Below are positions 12,059-21,065 of a DNA stretch of 64,000 nt, in pieces. The stretch covers positions 1 through 64,000 of the forward strand of contig NZ_PRDB01000014.1 of NCBI RefSeq assembly GCF_002925905.1. Direction: 5' to 3'. Under the pieces are notes generated by a model, which was given only the letters and a program-made list of their open reading frames with translations, was not told the origin of the DNA and searched no databases. The DNA is from Klebsiella michiganensis (GTDB lineage Bacteria; Pseudomonadota; Gammaproteobacteria; Enterobacterales; Enterobacteriaceae). Made by a program: the position numbers and the translations under genes. Each line of letters begins with the position of its first letter. The stretch's first letter is position 1.

Positions 12059-13132
12059 ATGAGCGACGACGAACTGAAAAATAAAAGCGGCAAGGTCAAA
12101 GTGATGTATGTCCGCAGTGATGATGATTCTGACCGACGTACCCATAACCCGCGTACCGGGAAGGGCGGGGGACGTCCAGGAAAGTCTCGTGTTGACGGTC
12201 GTAACCGCCCTGCGCGCGATGAAAAAGAGAGCCGCGGTGGCGATCGTAGACGTGACGATCGCAAGCGTGAAGGCTTTGGCGGCGAGGGCTCCTCTCCGTG
12301 GCGTACCGTATCCCGCGCGCCGGGCGATGAGGCGCCGGTAAAAGCGGATCACGGCGGGATCAGCGGAAAAAGCTTTATCGATCCTGAAGTGCTGCGCCGC
12401 CAGCGCGCGGAAGAAACCCGCGTTTATGGTGAAAACGCCTGCCAGGCGCTGTTCCAGAGCCGTCCGGACGCCATCGTTCGCGCCTGGTTTATCCAGAGCG
12501 TGACCCCGCGCTTCAAAGAAGCTCTGCGCTGGATGGCGGCGAATCGTAAAGCCTATCACGTGGTCGATGAAGCAGAGCTGGCGAAAGCGTCCGGCACTGA
12601 ACACCACGGCGGGGTTTGCTTCCTGATTAAAAAGCGCCACGGCACTTCCGTTGAGCAGTGGGTGGCTAAAGCCGACGCTGAAGATTGTGTTCTGGCGCTG
12701 GAAGATGTCGGCAACCCGCACAACCTCGGCGCGATTATGCGCAGCTGCGCGCACTTTGGCGTCAAAGGCGTGATTGTGCAGGATGCCGGCGTTATGGAGT
12801 CCGGCGCCGCGATTCGTACTGCGGAAGGCGGCGCGGAGCACGTTGAGCCGATTACGGGCGACAGCTTTATCGATACGCTCGAGCGCTTCCGTAAAGCGGG
12901 CTACGCGATTGTTTCTACTTCCAGCCATAACGGGACTCCGCTGTTCAAAGCCGAGCTGCCGAAGAAAATGGTGCTGGTGTTAGGGCAGGAGAGTGACGGT
13001 CTTTCTGACGCCGCTATCTCCAGCGCCGATCTGAACATCGCGATTGAAGGCACCGGCAACGTTGAAAGCCTGAACGTGTCCGTAGCAACCGGCGTGCTGC
13101 TGGCTGAATGGTGGCGGCAGAACAAGGCGTAA
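12059..13132 (+). CDS. yfiF: YfiF, SpoU-family RNA methyltransferase homologue
   Basis: A 357-residue protein. The C-terminal half (about 200-357) is a SPOUT/TrmH-type fold with the usual blocks: a variant of the N-P-x-N-x-G motif ([14 protein letters not shown]), [11 protein letters not shown], and [11 protein letters not shown]. An L30e-like substrate-binding domain precedes it. Residues about 20-95 are a low-complexity, strongly basic and acidic tail ([22 protein letters not shown]), about a dozen residues longer than in E. coli and presumably disordered and RNA-contacting. Its substrate has not been established to my knowledge. ATG 12059 follows GGTGGAG at 7 bp. Confidence 0.92.
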   Translation: MSDDELKNKSGKVKVMYVRSDDDSDRRTHNPRTGKGGGRPGKSRVDGRNRPARDEKESRGGDRRRDDRKREGFGGEGSSPWRTVSRAPGDEAPVKADHGGISGKSFIDPEVLRRQRAEETRVYGENACQALFQSRPDAIVRAWFIQSVTPRFKEALRWMAANRKAYHVVDEAELAKASGTEHHGGVCFLIKKRHGTSVEQWVAKADAEDCVLALEDVGNPHNLGAIMRSCAHFGVKGVIVQDAGVMESGAAIRTAEGGAEHVEPITGDSFIDTLERFRKAGYAIVSTSSHNGTPLFKAELPKKMVLVLGQESDGLSDAAISSADLNIAIEGTGNVESLNVSVATGVLLAEWWRQNKA

Positions 13133-13149
13133 CACCTTGTCTCAGAGTC

Positions 13150-13177
13150 AAAATGCCAGCGTAATGCTGGCATTTTC
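13150..13177. terminator. bidirectional terminator between yfiF and ung
   Basis: Hairpin AAAATGCCAGC / GCTGGCATTTT with a GTAAT loop, followed by T-rich DNA on the plus strand and by A/T-rich DNA for the minus strand. It serves two convergent genes. Confidence 0.85.
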
Positions 13178-13187
13178 ATTTTCAGAG

Positions 13188-13877
13188 CTATTCGCTTTCA
13201 GCCGGTAGCCTGGGCAGCCAGTCAATGGGCGCTTCGCCGCGTTCGGTCAGCCACTGATTCGCCTGCACGAAATGATTACTGCCAAAGAACCCGCGGTGGG
13301 CGGAGAGGGGCGACGGGTGCGGCGCTTTGAGCACGCAGTGGCGCTGGCGATCGATTATCGCGCCTTTCTTCTGCGCATGCGAACCCCACAGCAGAAAGAC
13401 GACGCCTTCCCGATGCTGGTTAATCAGCGAAATGACTTTATCGGTAAAAGTTTCCCAACCGAGGCTGGCGTGAGAGTGCGCTTGTCCGGCACGTACCGTT
13501 AATACGGTATTGAGCAGCAACACGCCCTGGCGCGCCCAGCTTTCGAGATAACCGTGAGTCGGGCGCTGAAAGCCTGGTATCGTCCCTTCCAGTTCCTTGT
13601 ACATATTCAGCAGCGATGGCGGGATCTGAATGCCCGGTAGAACCGAGAAGGCGAGGCCGTGCGCCTGCCCTGGTCCATGGTAAGGATCCTGGCCGAGAAT
13701 CACCACTTTAACGTCGCTTAGCTCAGTATAACGAAACGCGTTAAAGACATCTTTTTGCGGGGGATAGATGGTGATTCCCGATTGCCGCTCGTCAGCAACG
13801 GTTTTCAGGGTATTAACAAAATAGGGTTGCTGCTTCTCTTCTGCCAGCACGTCATGCCAGGTTAATGGGGCGGTCAT
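13188..13877 (-). CDS. ung: uracil-DNA glycosylase (family 1)
   Basis: The 229-residue enzyme excises uracil from DNA to start base-excision repair. It carries the water-activating motif [14 protein letters not shown] with the catalytic Asp64, and the Leu-intercalation loop [13 protein letters not shown] with the catalytic histidine near 187. The frame is open further upstream. ATG 13877 is chosen because it gives the E. coli N-terminus ([15 protein letters not shown]), the family length of 229, and a GCAGGAG ribosome site 7 bp before it. Confidence 0.96.
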   Translation of the reverse strand: MTAPLTWHDVLAEEKQQPYFVNTLKTVADERQSGITIYPPQKDVFNAFRYTELSDVKVVILGQDPYHGPGQAHGLAFSVLPGIQIPPSLLNMYKELEGTIPGFQRPTHGYLESWARQGVLLLNTVLTVRAGQAHSHASLGWETFTDKVISLINQHREGVVFLLWGSHAQKKGAIIDRQRHCVLKAPHPSPLSAHRGFFGSNHFVQANQWLTERGEAPIDWLPRLPAESE

Positions 13878-14016
13878 TTTGCTCTCCTGCAAAGTGTCAT
13901 TGCCATAGCTTAACTGCATCTTTCAACATCACAAAATTTGCCCCACGCGATTGACGCTCTTTATGCAAAAAAAATTGAAAACTTACAAATTTATTTGGTA
14001 GGTGGCATGGCGTAAC

Positions 14017-14030
14017 TTGATGTAAAACAA
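14017..14030 (+). promoter_or_regulatory. distal FNR box of grcA
   Basis: TTGATGTAAAACAA differs from the FNR consensus TTGATNNNNATCAA at one position. Its centre lies exactly 53 bp upstream of the proximal box. That equals the -93.5/-40.5 arrangement known for E. coli yfiD (grcA). Confidence 0.75.
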
Positions 14031-14069
14031 TAATATCCGCCTATGACCACTTTTGTGATGTGGTTTTTG

Positions 14070-14083
14070 TTGATTTAAATCAA
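14070..14083 (+). promoter_or_regulatory. proximal FNR box of grcA
   Basis: TTGATTTAAATCAA is a perfect match to the FNR consensus. A TATATA -10 candidate lies at 14106-14111, which puts the box at about -41, the class II activation position. Anaerobic induction of grcA is therefore expected. Confidence 0.9.
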
Positions 14084-14138
14084 AGAATGCCGGGTGTACG
14101 GCTGATATATATACACTCATAGAACAATGGTTTTACCA

Positions 14139-14157
14139 ATTGGCCGCGAAGGCCAAT
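14139..14157 (+). promoter_or_regulatory. 5'-leader hairpin of grcA
   Basis: ATTGGCC / GGCCAAT with a GCGAA loop lies between the presumed start of transcription (about 14118) and the GGGAGG ribosome site (about 14177). It could stabilise or modulate this highly expressed mRNA. A function is inferred only. Confidence 0.5.
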
Positions 14158-14188
14158 AATCGAACAAACCCTGCCTGGGAGGCATAAA

Positions 14189-14572
14189 ATGATTACTGGT
14201 ATCCAAATTACTAAAGCTGCAAACGACGACCTGCTGAACTCTTTCTGGCTGCTGGATAGCGAAAAAGGCGAAGCCCGCTGCCTGTGCGCGAAAGCCGGTT
14301 TTGCTGAAGATGACGTGGTTGCAGTGAGCAATCTGGGTGAAATCGAATACCGTGAAATCCCGGTAGACGTGAAGCCTGAAGTCCGCGTTGAAGGCGGTCA
14401 GCACCTGAACGTTAACGTGCTGCGTCGCGAAACTCTGCTGGACGCGGTTGAACATCCGGAAAAATACCCGCAGCTGACCATTCGCGTGTCTGGCTATGCG
14501 GTACGCTTTAACTCTCTGACTCCGGAACAGCAGCGCGACGTTATCGCCCGTACTTTTACTGAAAGCCTGTAA
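14189..14572 (+). CDS. grcA: autonomous glycyl radical cofactor GrcA
   Basis: A 127-residue spare part for pyruvate formate-lyase. When the PFL glycyl radical is cleaved by oxygen, GrcA is activated by PflA and replaces the damaged C-terminal domain. The glycyl loop [10 protein letters not shown] is present with Gly102 as the radical site, and the C-terminus [14 protein letters not shown] is the PFL-like tail. A strong ribosome site (GGGAGG) precedes ATG 14189. Two FNR boxes upstream explain anaerobic or micro-aerobic expression. Confidence 0.97.
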   Translation: MITGIQITKAANDDLLNSFWLLDSEKGEARCLCAKAGFAEDDVVAVSNLGEIEYREIPVDVKPEVRVEGGQHLNVNVLRRETLLDAVEHPEKYPQLTIRVSGYAVRFNSLTPEQQRDVIARTFTESL

Positions 14573-14589
14573 GATTCCGTTTTAATGTG

Positions 14590-14619
14590 AAAACGCCGGG
14601 ATATCCCGGCGTTTTTTTT
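14590..14619. terminator. terminator between grcA and srmB
   Basis: A 10-bp stem, AAACGCCGGG / CCCGGCGTTT, with an ATAT loop and eight T residues on the plus strand. It ends grcA and may also serve the convergent srmB, whose stop codon overlaps its edge. Confidence 0.93.
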
Positions 14620-15949
14620 ACTCTTCGTTTGACTTCTGCGGAGCATCCGCTGCGCTTGGTTTACGACGCTTACCAATGTTTTTGGTATCGCGATGGCGTT
14701 TTTTCACGCGCGGTTTCTCTTTTTCTTTCTCTTTCTTCTCTGCACGCTTGGCTAAAACCTTCTTGGAAGGTTTACCGGTTTGCTTCTCGCTGGGTGCGCG
14801 AGTGGTCGGGCGCAGTTCATCGATGACGCGGGCTTTTAACGGCTCTTCAATATAGCGGCCAATTTTACCCAGCAGCAGATGGTCGTGGGCTTCGACCAGA
14901 GAGATGGCCGTTCCCTTTTTACCCGCGCGTCCGGTACGACCGATACGGTGCAGATAGATGTCGGCCGTGCGCGGCAAGTCGAAGTTGAAAACGTGACTGA
15001 CGTCCGCGATGTCGATCCCGCGCGCGGCAACGTCGGTGGCGATTAACACGTTAATACGGCCATCGGTCAGGCGGCTAATCGCTTCATTACGTTTTGCCTG
15101 TACCATCTCGCCTTCCAGCCAGCAGGTGTTGATACCCGCTTCACGCAGCCAGCCCGCCAGCTCATGCACGCGCTCGCGCTTACGGACGAAGACGATAGAA
15201 CGCGTCGCTTCCGGCTGCTTTAGCAGATGGACCAGCAGCGCGGTCTTATGCTTGACGTCATCGGCGCGGTAATACCACTGGTGAATCTTTTTACGCTCGC
15301 GGGTGGAGGGAGTCGCAGAGACTTCCACCGGTTCTTCCAGCAGACGCTCAGCAAAATCTTTAATGGCGTCACCTTCGAGGGTGGCGGAGAACAGCATGGT
15401 CTGCTTACGCCAGCGGGTTTCACCGGCAATGTGTTCGATATCCTGCGCGAAGCCCATGTCCAGCATGCGGTCCGCTTCATCAAGGATCAGCGTTTCAACG
15501 GCGCGGCAATCAAAGTTTTCTTCTTTAATATATTGCAGCAGGCGACCGGTCGTGGCGACCACGATGTCCTGGTTCTCGCTGAACACTTCGGCATGGTTCA
15601 TATAGGCGACACCGCCGGTGATCGTGGCGATATCCAGATGAGTATGTTTTGCCAGCTCACGCGCATGGTCGGCAACCTGCATCGCCAGTTCGCGCGTGGG
15701 GGTCAGGATAAGAATGCGCGGCGGACCAGACTTCTTGCGCGGAAAATCGAGCAGATGCTGCAACGCTGGCAGGAGATACGCCGCCGTTTTACCGGTGCCG
15801 GTCGGGGCTGAACCGAGAATATCACGGCCATCAAGCGCAGGCGGAATAGCGGCGGCCTGAATGGCTGTCGGGCGTGTGAAACCTTTATCCTGGAGGGCGT
15901 CCAGCAGGTTTTCGTCGAGTTCAAGTTCGGAAAAAGTCGTTACAGTCAT
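14618..15949 (-). CDS. srmB: ATP-dependent RNA helicase SrmB (DEAD box)
   Basis: A 443-residue DEAD-box helicase that assists early 50S subunit assembly. Motifs in order are the Q motif region (GFTRPTAIQ), Walker A APTGTGKT (48-55), PTRELA, DEAD as LDEADRMLD (near 157), SAT, ARGID and HRIGRTGR. The last 60 residues are a lysine/arginine-rich tail (KRAEKKEKEKEK) typical of SrmB and likely to bind RNA. It is transcribed divergently from trmN6 with a short intergenic region. Confidence 0.97.
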   Translation of the reverse strand: MTVTTFSELELDENLLDALQDKGFTRPTAIQAAAIPPALDGRDILGSAPTGTGKTAAYLLPALQHLLDFPRKKSGPPRILILTPTRELAMQVADHARELAKHTHLDIATITGGVAYMNHAEVFSENQDIVVATTGRLLQYIKEENFDCRAVETLILDEADRMLDMGFAQDIEHIAGETRWRKQTMLFSATLEGDAIKDFAERLLEEPVEVSATPSTRERKKIHQWYYRADDVKHKTALLVHLLKQPEATRSIVFVRKRERVHELAGWLREAGINTCWLEGEMVQAKRNEAISRLTDGRINVLIATDVAARGIDIADVSHVFNFDLPRTADIYLHRIGRTGRAGKKGTAISLVEAHDHLLLGKIGRYIEEPLKARVIDELRPTTRAPSEKQTGKPSKKVLAKRAEKKEKEKEKPRVKKRHRDTKNIGKRRKPSAADAPQKSNEE

Positions 15950-16081
15950 GATCTACCTCTGAGTGGACCGCCGATTATAGACGTTACGGACGCAATGTTC
16001 ATCTGTTTGTAAGGCTATCTGTTCTCCGGTATTGTGCATAGCCTTAAGCTCAGGAGTTTTTTGCCCGCAAGGTTATCGAGG

Positions 16082-16822
16082 ATGTCCCAGTCGAAGTTCG
16101 CGCTGCCGCGCAATGGTTTTACGTTTAAGCAGTTTTTTGTCGCCCACGATCGCTGTGCGATGAAAGTGGGTACCGACGGCATTTTACTCGGCGCATGGGC
16201 CCCCATCGCTCAGGTTAAGCGCGTGCTGGATATCGGCGCGGGCAGCGGTCTGTTAGCGCTGATGCTCGCGCAGCGAACCGGCGAGACGGTGATTGTGGAT
16301 GCCGTGGAGCTGGATGAAGAGGCGGCAGAACAGGCGCGAGAAAACGCCGCGGATTCTCCCTGGGCCGATCGCCTGCAGATTCATCAGGCGGATATTCAGC
16401 AATGGCAGCCGCAGCAAACCCGCCGCTATGAGCTGATTGTCAGCAATCCGCCTTTTTTCGCTGAAGGCGTACCTTGCGCCACCTCGCAGCGCGAGCAGGC
16501 TCGCTATACCTCCTCCCTCGATCACGCAACATTATTAACCTGCGCCGCCGAGCTTATTACGGAGGAAGGGTTTTTCTGCGTCGTGCTTCCGGTCGACATT
16601 GGTAACGCCTTTGTGCAGCGGGCGCAGAATATGGGCTGGCATCTGCGTCTGCGTACCGACGTGGCGGAAACGGAAGTGCGCCCGCCGCATCGGGTTCTGT
16701 TGGCTTTTTCGCCGACGGCGGGGGAGGAGTGCTTTAGCGACAGATTGATCATCCGTGGGCCAGAGCAGCAGTATTCCGAAGGATTTACCGCTCTGACCCA
16801 GGACTTTTATCTTTTTATGTGA
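16082..16822 (+). CDS. trmN6: tRNA1(Val) (adenine37-N6)-methyltransferase
   Basis: Protein of 246 residues from ATG 16082, matching E. coli YfiC/TrmN6 (245 aa), which methylates N6 of A37 in tRNA-Val1. The Rossmann methyltransferase has motif [13 protein letters not shown] and the N6-adenine motif NPPF (SNPPFFAEG). The frame is open to 16034, but the E. coli start aligns with [19 protein letters not shown]. The ribosome site for this start is poor (CGAGG directly adjacent). It overlaps the convergent nadB by 16 bp at the 3' ends. Confidence 0.93.
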   Translation: MSQSKFALPRNGFTFKQFFVAHDRCAMKVGTDGILLGAWAPIAQVKRVLDIGAGSGLLALMLAQRTGETVIVDAVELDEEAAEQARENAADSPWADRLQIHQADIQQWQPQQTRRYELIVSNPPFFAEGVPCATSQREQARYTSSLDHATLLTCAAELITEEGFFCVVLPVDIGNAFVQRAQNMGWHLRLRTDVAETEVRPPHRVLLAFSPTAGEECFSDRLIIRGPEQQYSEGFTALTQDFYLFM

Positions 16823-18426
16823 GCCAACGGCGAGAGCACCGACGGCCCGCTCTCCGGCAACTGGTCAGGATAGTCCAGCGTGTAGTGAAGCCCGCGGCTC
16901 TCTTTACGCAGCATGGCGCAGCGCACAATCAGCTCGGCAACCTGCACCAGGTTCCGCAGCTCCAGTAAATTATTGGAGACGCGGAAGCGGGCGTAGTATT
17001 CGTCCAGCTCCTGCTGCAGCATAGTAATGCGGCGCAGGGCGCGCTCAAGACGGCGGGTGGTGCGCACGATGCCGACATAATCCCACATCAGCAAGCGCAG
17101 CTCATGCCAGTTGTGCTGAATCACGACCAGTTCATCAGGTATTTCAACCTGGCTTTCGTCCCATGATGGCAGTTCATTGACTGCCTGCGCGAACGGCAGA
17201 CGCTTAACGATATCTTCGGCGGCGGACCACCCGTAGACGAGGCACTCAAGCAACGAGTTTGATGCCATCCGGTTAGCGCCGTGTAATCCGGTATAGCTTA
17301 CTTCACCGATGGCATACAGCCCGTCGACGTCGGTGCGCCCGTGATCGTCAACCATGACGCCGCCGCAGGTGTAGTGTGCGGCAGGAACCACGGGCACCGC
17401 TTCTTTTGTCAGATCGATGCCCAGCCCCAGCAGCTTCTCGTAGATCATCGGGAAGTGGTGGCGAATAAATTCTGCCGGTTTATGGCTGATATCCAGATAC
17501 ATGCAGTCAGCGCCAAGGCGCTTCATCTCATGATCGATGGCTCTGGCGACGATATCGCGCGGAGCCAGCTCGCCGCGCTCGTCAAAGTCCGGCATAAACC
17601 GCGTGCCGTCAGGGCGTTTCAACAGCGCGCCCTCGCCGCGCAGCGCTTCCGTCAGCAGGAAGTTGCGCGCTTGCGGATGGTACAGCGCGGTTGGGTGGAA
17701 CTGATTAAATTCGAGGTTGGCGACCCGGCAGCCGGCACGCCAGGCCATCGCGATACCATCGCCGGAAGAGACGTCAGGATTCGTCGTATATTGATAAACT
17801 TTAGCCGCGCCGCCGGTAGCCAGCACCACGGCCTTTGCGCTACAGGTTTCAACCGCTTCTTTATTACGATTCCAGATCCACGCGCCCACCACCCGGCGCG
17901 TGCCGGGCAGGCCGATTTTATCGGAGATAATAAGGTCAACGGCGTTACTGCGTTCCAGTATGCGGATATTAGGGTGGGCCAGCGCCTGGCTCACCAGGGT
18001 AGTCTCAACGGCTTTACCGGTCGCATCGGCGGCGTGGAGAATTCTGCGGTGGCTGTGACCTCCCTCGCGGGTCAGATGGTAGCTCTCTTCGCCGTTCGCC
18101 TGAACCTGAGTATCAAACAGCACGCCCTGATCGATTAGCCACTGAACGCAGGGTTTAGCGTTGCTCGCCACGAATGAGACCGCATGGCGATCGCAAAGAC
18201 CCGCTCCGGCTATCAACGTATCCTCGATGTGCGATTCAACGCTATCGGTTTCATCAAATACGGCGGCAATACCGCCCTGAGCGTAGAAAGTAGAACCTTC
18301 ACTGATAGGGCCTTTGCTGAGAACCGTGACCGCGCAGCGTTCCGCCAGGCGTAAGGCAAGGGATAATCCGGCAGCGCCGCTGCCAATAATCAGCACATCA
18401 CAGGAGGAATCGGAAGTTGTTTTCAT
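16807..18426 (-). CDS. nadB: L-aspartate oxidase (NadB)
   Basis: A 539-residue flavoprotein that oxidises aspartate to iminoaspartate, the first step of de novo NAD synthesis. It shows the N-terminal FAD motif [11 protein letters not shown], the active-site block [17 protein letters not shown] of the fumarate reductase/succinate dehydrogenase flavoprotein superfamily, [26 protein letters not shown], and a C-terminal helical domain. Length is within one residue of E. coli NadB. The upstream gap carries a NadR operator. Confidence 0.97.
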   Translation of the reverse strand: MKTTSDSSCDVLIIGSGAAGLSLALRLAERCAVTVLSKGPISEGSTFYAQGGIAAVFDETDSVESHIEDTLIAGAGLCDRHAVSFVASNAKPCVQWLIDQGVLFDTQVQANGEESYHLTREGGHSHRRILHAADATGKAVETTLVSQALAHPNIRILERSNAVDLIISDKIGLPGTRRVVGAWIWNRNKEAVETCSAKAVVLATGGAAKVYQYTTNPDVSSGDGIAMAWRAGCRVANLEFNQFHPTALYHPQARNFLLTEALRGEGALLKRPDGTRFMPDFDERGELAPRDIVARAIDHEMKRLGADCMYLDISHKPAEFIRHHFPMIYEKLLGLGIDLTKEAVPVVPAAHYTCGGVMVDDHGRTDVDGLYAIGEVSYTGLHGANRMASNSLLECLVYGWSAAEDIVKRLPFAQAVNELPSWDESQVEIPDELVVIQHNWHELRLLMWDYVGIVRTTRRLERALRRITMLQQELDEYYARFRVSNNLLELRNLVQVAELIVRCAMLRKESRGLHYTLDYPDQLPESGPSVLSPLAHIKR

Positions 18427-18432
18427 GGCCTT

Positions 18433-18450
18433 TGTTTAATTTACTAAACA
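18433..18450 (-). promoter_or_regulatory. NadR operator at nadB
   Basis: TGTTTA-N6-TAAACA is a perfect NadR (NadI) box, the repressor site known from nadB, nadA and pncB. It ends 7 bp before the nadB start codon and so overlaps the ribosome-binding region. Confidence 0.88.
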
Positions 18451-18738
18451 CAATAAGCGAACAATAGCACCAGCCAGCGAGAAATCGTACATTTTTTTTA
18501 CTCCGCGTTGTGAGGACTAAACATAACGGCGTAATGAGGCGGGCTGTAAATGGAAAAAAGGTTTTGCGAAGCGGCTCGTGAGCTTCAGATTTTATAGTGA
18601 AATAAAAGCCGGGTTACGTTACCCTTCTGGCGGGTCTTGCGCTTTTTCTTATTATCTTACATATCGTTTAGCGACCGGGACATATAATGAGAGATAACAA
18701 TCCGTCAGCCGGTGCCGGACGAAAAACAAAGGCGTAAC

Positions 18739-18766
18739 GGAACTTTATTGTTTTCAGACACTCCAA
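18739..18766 (+). promoter_or_regulatory. sigma-E promoter of rpoE (autoregulation)
   Basis: GGAACTT (-35) and TCCAA (-10) are separated by 16 bp and match the sigma-E consensus GGAACTT-N16-TCAAA with one -10 difference. The site lies 84 bp upstream of rpoE, in the position of the self-activated E. coli promoter. The rest of the 424-bp nadB-rpoE gap holds a TATAAT at 18683-18688 that could be a second, housekeeping promoter, but its -35 is unclear. Confidence 0.82.
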
Positions 18767-18794
18767 CCCTCTGCTTGCTCACTTGATGCAGTAA

Positions 18795-18854
18795 TTGGGT
18801 GGTGTTTTTGAATACGCATGGGAATTGGGTTTGGGGAGACATTACCTCGGATGA
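18795..18854 (+). CDS. possible short leader ORF coupled to rpoE (RseD-like tail)
   Basis: A 19-residue frame from TTG 18795 ends in GGATGA, so its stop overlaps the rpoE ATG. It is directly preceded by an in-frame stop (TAA 18792-18794). The C-terminal residues (AWELGLGRHYLG) resemble the tail of the E. coli RseD leader as I remember it, which is translationally coupled to rpoE. E. coli RseD is reported to be longer (about 51 aa). Here stops cut the upstream frames, so either the leader is short or coupling works differently. There is no good ribosome site. Confidence 0.35.
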   Translation: MGGVFEYAWELGLGRHYLG

Positions 18855-19426
18855 GCGAGCAGTTAACGGATCAGGTCCTCGTTGAACGGGTCCAGAAAGG
18901 AGATCAGAAAGCATTTAACCTGCTGGTGGTGCGCTATCAGCATAAGGTTGCAAGTCTGGTCTCCCGCTACGTGCCGCCGGGCGATATCGCTGACGTTGTT
19001 CAGGAATCGTTCGTTAAAGCATGGCGTGCGCTGGATTCTTTCCGGGGGGATAGCGCTTTTTACACCTGGTTATATCGCATCGCCGTAAACACGGCGAAGA
19101 ATTATCTGGTTGCTCAGGGACGCCGTCCGCCATCCAGCGATGTTGATGCGAATGATGCTGAAAACTTCGAAAGTGGCGGGGCATTGAAAGAAATTTCGAA
19201 CCCTGAGAACTTAATGTTGTCAGAAGAGCTGAGACAAATAGTTTTTCGTACCATTGAATCGCTTCCGGAAGATTTACGCATGGCAATTACCTTGCGGGAG
19301 CTGGATGGCATGAGCTATGAAGAAATAGCCGCCATCATGGATTGTCCGGTGGGCACAGTGCGTTCGCGCATCTTCCGGGCGCGAGAAGCTATTGATAATA
19401 AAGTTCAACCGCTAATCAGGCGTTGA
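18851..19426 (+). CDS. rpoE: RNA polymerase sigma factor RpoE (sigma-E)
   Basis: A 191-residue ECF sigma factor of the envelope stress response. Region 2 includes DVVQESFVKAWRALDSFRGDSAFYTWLYRIA, and region 4 has the helix-turn-helix MSYEEIAAIMDCPVGTVRSRI. Start ATG 18851 matches E. coli (MSEQLTDQVLVERVQKGD). The frame is open to 18818, but that extension is the leader region. It is the first gene of rpoE-rseA-rseB-rseC and transcribes its own operon. Confidence 0.97.
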   Translation: MSEQLTDQVLVERVQKGDQKAFNLLVVRYQHKVASLVSRYVPPGDIADVVQESFVKAWRALDSFRGDSAFYTWLYRIAVNTAKNYLVAQGRRPPSSDVDANDAENFESGGALKEISNPENLMLSEELRQIVFRTIESLPEDLRMAITLRELDGMSYEEIAAIMDCPVGTVRSRIFRAREAIDNKVQPLIRR

Positions 19427-19458
19427 CGATAGCGGAATACTGGAAAAGGGTATCAGGC

Positions 19459-20109
19459 ATGCAGAAAGAAAAACTTTCGGCCTTAATGGATGGTGAAACG
19501 CTGGATAACGAACTGCTCAACGAGCTGGAGCGTTCATCTGAAATGCAAAAAACCTGGGAGAGCTACCATCTCATCCGCGATACGCTGCGAGGCGATACGA
19601 GTGAGGTGCTCCATTTTGATATCTCAGCTCGCGTCATGGCCGCCATTGAAAACGAGCCCGTTCGTCAGACGGTTCCTCTAATTCCTGAATCTCAGCCCGC
19701 ACCGCACCAGTGGCGTCAGATGCCTTTCTGGCAAAAAGTACGCCCGTGGGCCAGCTCGCTTACCCAGATGGGCGTTGCCGCGTGCGTATCCCTTGCTGTG
19801 ATTGTCGGCGTTCAGCAGTATAATGGCCAGTCTGATTCATCCCAGCAGCCAGAGGCGCCGGTGTTTAACACCATGCCGATGATGGGTAAGGCCAGCCCGG
19901 TCAGCCTGGGCGTGCCGGCGGATGCTTCGGCAGGTAGCGGTCAGCAGGCTCAGGTGCAGGAACAGCGCCGCAGAATTAATGCTATGCTGCAGGACTATGA
20001 ATTGCAGCGTCGCCTGCATGCGGAACAGCTTCAGTTTGGCCAGGCCCAGACTCAGCAAGCCGCTGTTCAGGTGCCGGGCTATCAAACTTTAGGAACACAA
20101 TCGCAGTAA
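19459..20109 (+). CDS. rseA: anti-sigma-E factor RseA
   Basis: A 216-residue single-pass inner-membrane protein that holds sigma-E inactive until cleaved by DegS and then RseP. The cytoplasmic sigma-binding domain is residues 1 to about 98. The membrane segment is MGVAACVSLAVIVGV (about 100-118). The periplasmic part is glutamine-rich and contains the RseB-binding region. ATG 19459 matches the E. coli start (MQKEKLSALMDGETLD); a longer frame from 19423 would overlap rpoE. The stop overlaps the rseB start (TAATG). Confidence 0.96.
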   Translation: MQKEKLSALMDGETLDNELLNELERSSEMQKTWESYHLIRDTLRGDTSEVLHFDISARVMAAIENEPVRQTVPLIPESQPAPHQWRQMPFWQKVRPWASSLTQMGVAACVSLAVIVGVQQYNGQSDSSQQPEAPVFNTMPMMGKASPVSLGVPADASAGSGQQAQVQEQRRRINAMLQDYELQRRLHAEQLQFGQAQTQQAAVQVPGYQTLGTQSQ

Positions 20110-21065
20110 TGAAGCAACTTTGGTGTGCCATGTCGCTCATGGCAGGCAGCCTGTTCTTCTCCGTCAACGCCTCGGCTGATACATCGTCCGGGGCGTTGTT
20201 GCAGCAGATGAACCTGGCCAGCCAGTCCCTTAATTACGAGCTCTCTTTCGTCAGCATCAACAAGCAGGGTGTTGAGTCGCTGCGTTATCGACACGCTAAA
20301 CTAAACAATCGCACCCTGGCACAGCTGCTCCAGCTTGACGGGCCGCGTCGGGAGGTGGTGCTGCGCGGAACGGAAATCAGCTATTTTGAGCCCGGACTCG
20401 ATCCTTTCACCCTGAACGGCGACTATATCGTTGATTCGCTGCCTTCATTGGTCTACTCCGACTTTAAACGTCTGTCATCCTATTACGACTTCATTTCCGT
20501 GGGGCGGACGCGTATTGCCGATCGTTTATGCGATGTTGTGCGCGTCGTGGCTCGCGATGGCACCCGCTATAGCTATATCGCATGGTTAGATGCTGAAACT
20601 AAGCTGCCTCTGCGCGTTGATCTGCTTGATCGCGACGGCGAAACGCTTGAGCAGTTCCGCGTCGTCTCGTTCAACGTTGGCGATAACGTTAGCGCCAGTA
20701 TGGAAACCCTGTCTAAGGCCAACCTGCCTCCGCAGCTGTCGGTGCCGGAAGGGGGAAATAAGGCCAACTTTAACTGGGCGCCAACCTGGCTGCCGCAGGG
20801 CGTGGCCGAAGTCTCCAGCAGCCAGCGTCGTCTGCCCACTTTCGATGGCCCGGTAGAGTCCCGTTTGTATTCCGACGGGCTGTTTAGTTTCTCTGTCAAT
20901 ATCAATCGCGCCACGGCAAATAGCAGCGATCAGCTGCTGCGTACCGGCCGTCGTACCGTGGCGACTACCGTGCGTGATAACGCAGAGATAACCATCGTTG
21001 GCGAGCTGCCGCCGCAAACGGCGAAGCGTATTTCCGATAGTATTAAATTCAGGGCAGTACAATGA
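20109..21065 (+). CDS. rseB: sigma-E regulatory protein RseB
   Basis: A 318-residue periplasmic protein. It has a Sec signal peptide (MKQLWCAMSLMAGSLFFSVNASA, cleaved before DTSSG), then a large LolA-like domain and a smaller C-terminal domain. It binds RseA, shields it from DegS and senses off-pathway lipopolysaccharide. It is the same length as E. coli RseB. It is translationally coupled to both neighbours: its start overlaps the rseA stop and its stop overlaps the rseC start. Confidence 0.96.
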   Translation: MKQLWCAMSLMAGSLFFSVNASADTSSGALLQQMNLASQSLNYELSFVSINKQGVESLRYRHAKLNNRTLAQLLQLDGPRREVVLRGTEISYFEPGLDPFTLNGDYIVDSLPSLVYSDFKRLSSYYDFISVGRTRIADRLCDVVRVVARDGTRYSYIAWLDAETKLPLRVDLLDRDGETLEQFRVVSFNVGDNVSASMETLSKANLPPQLSVPEGGNKANFNWAPTWLPQGVAEVSSSQRRLPTFDGPVESRLYSDGLFSFSVNINRATANSSDQLLRTGRRTVATTVRDNAEITIVGELPPQTAKRISDSIKFRAVQ

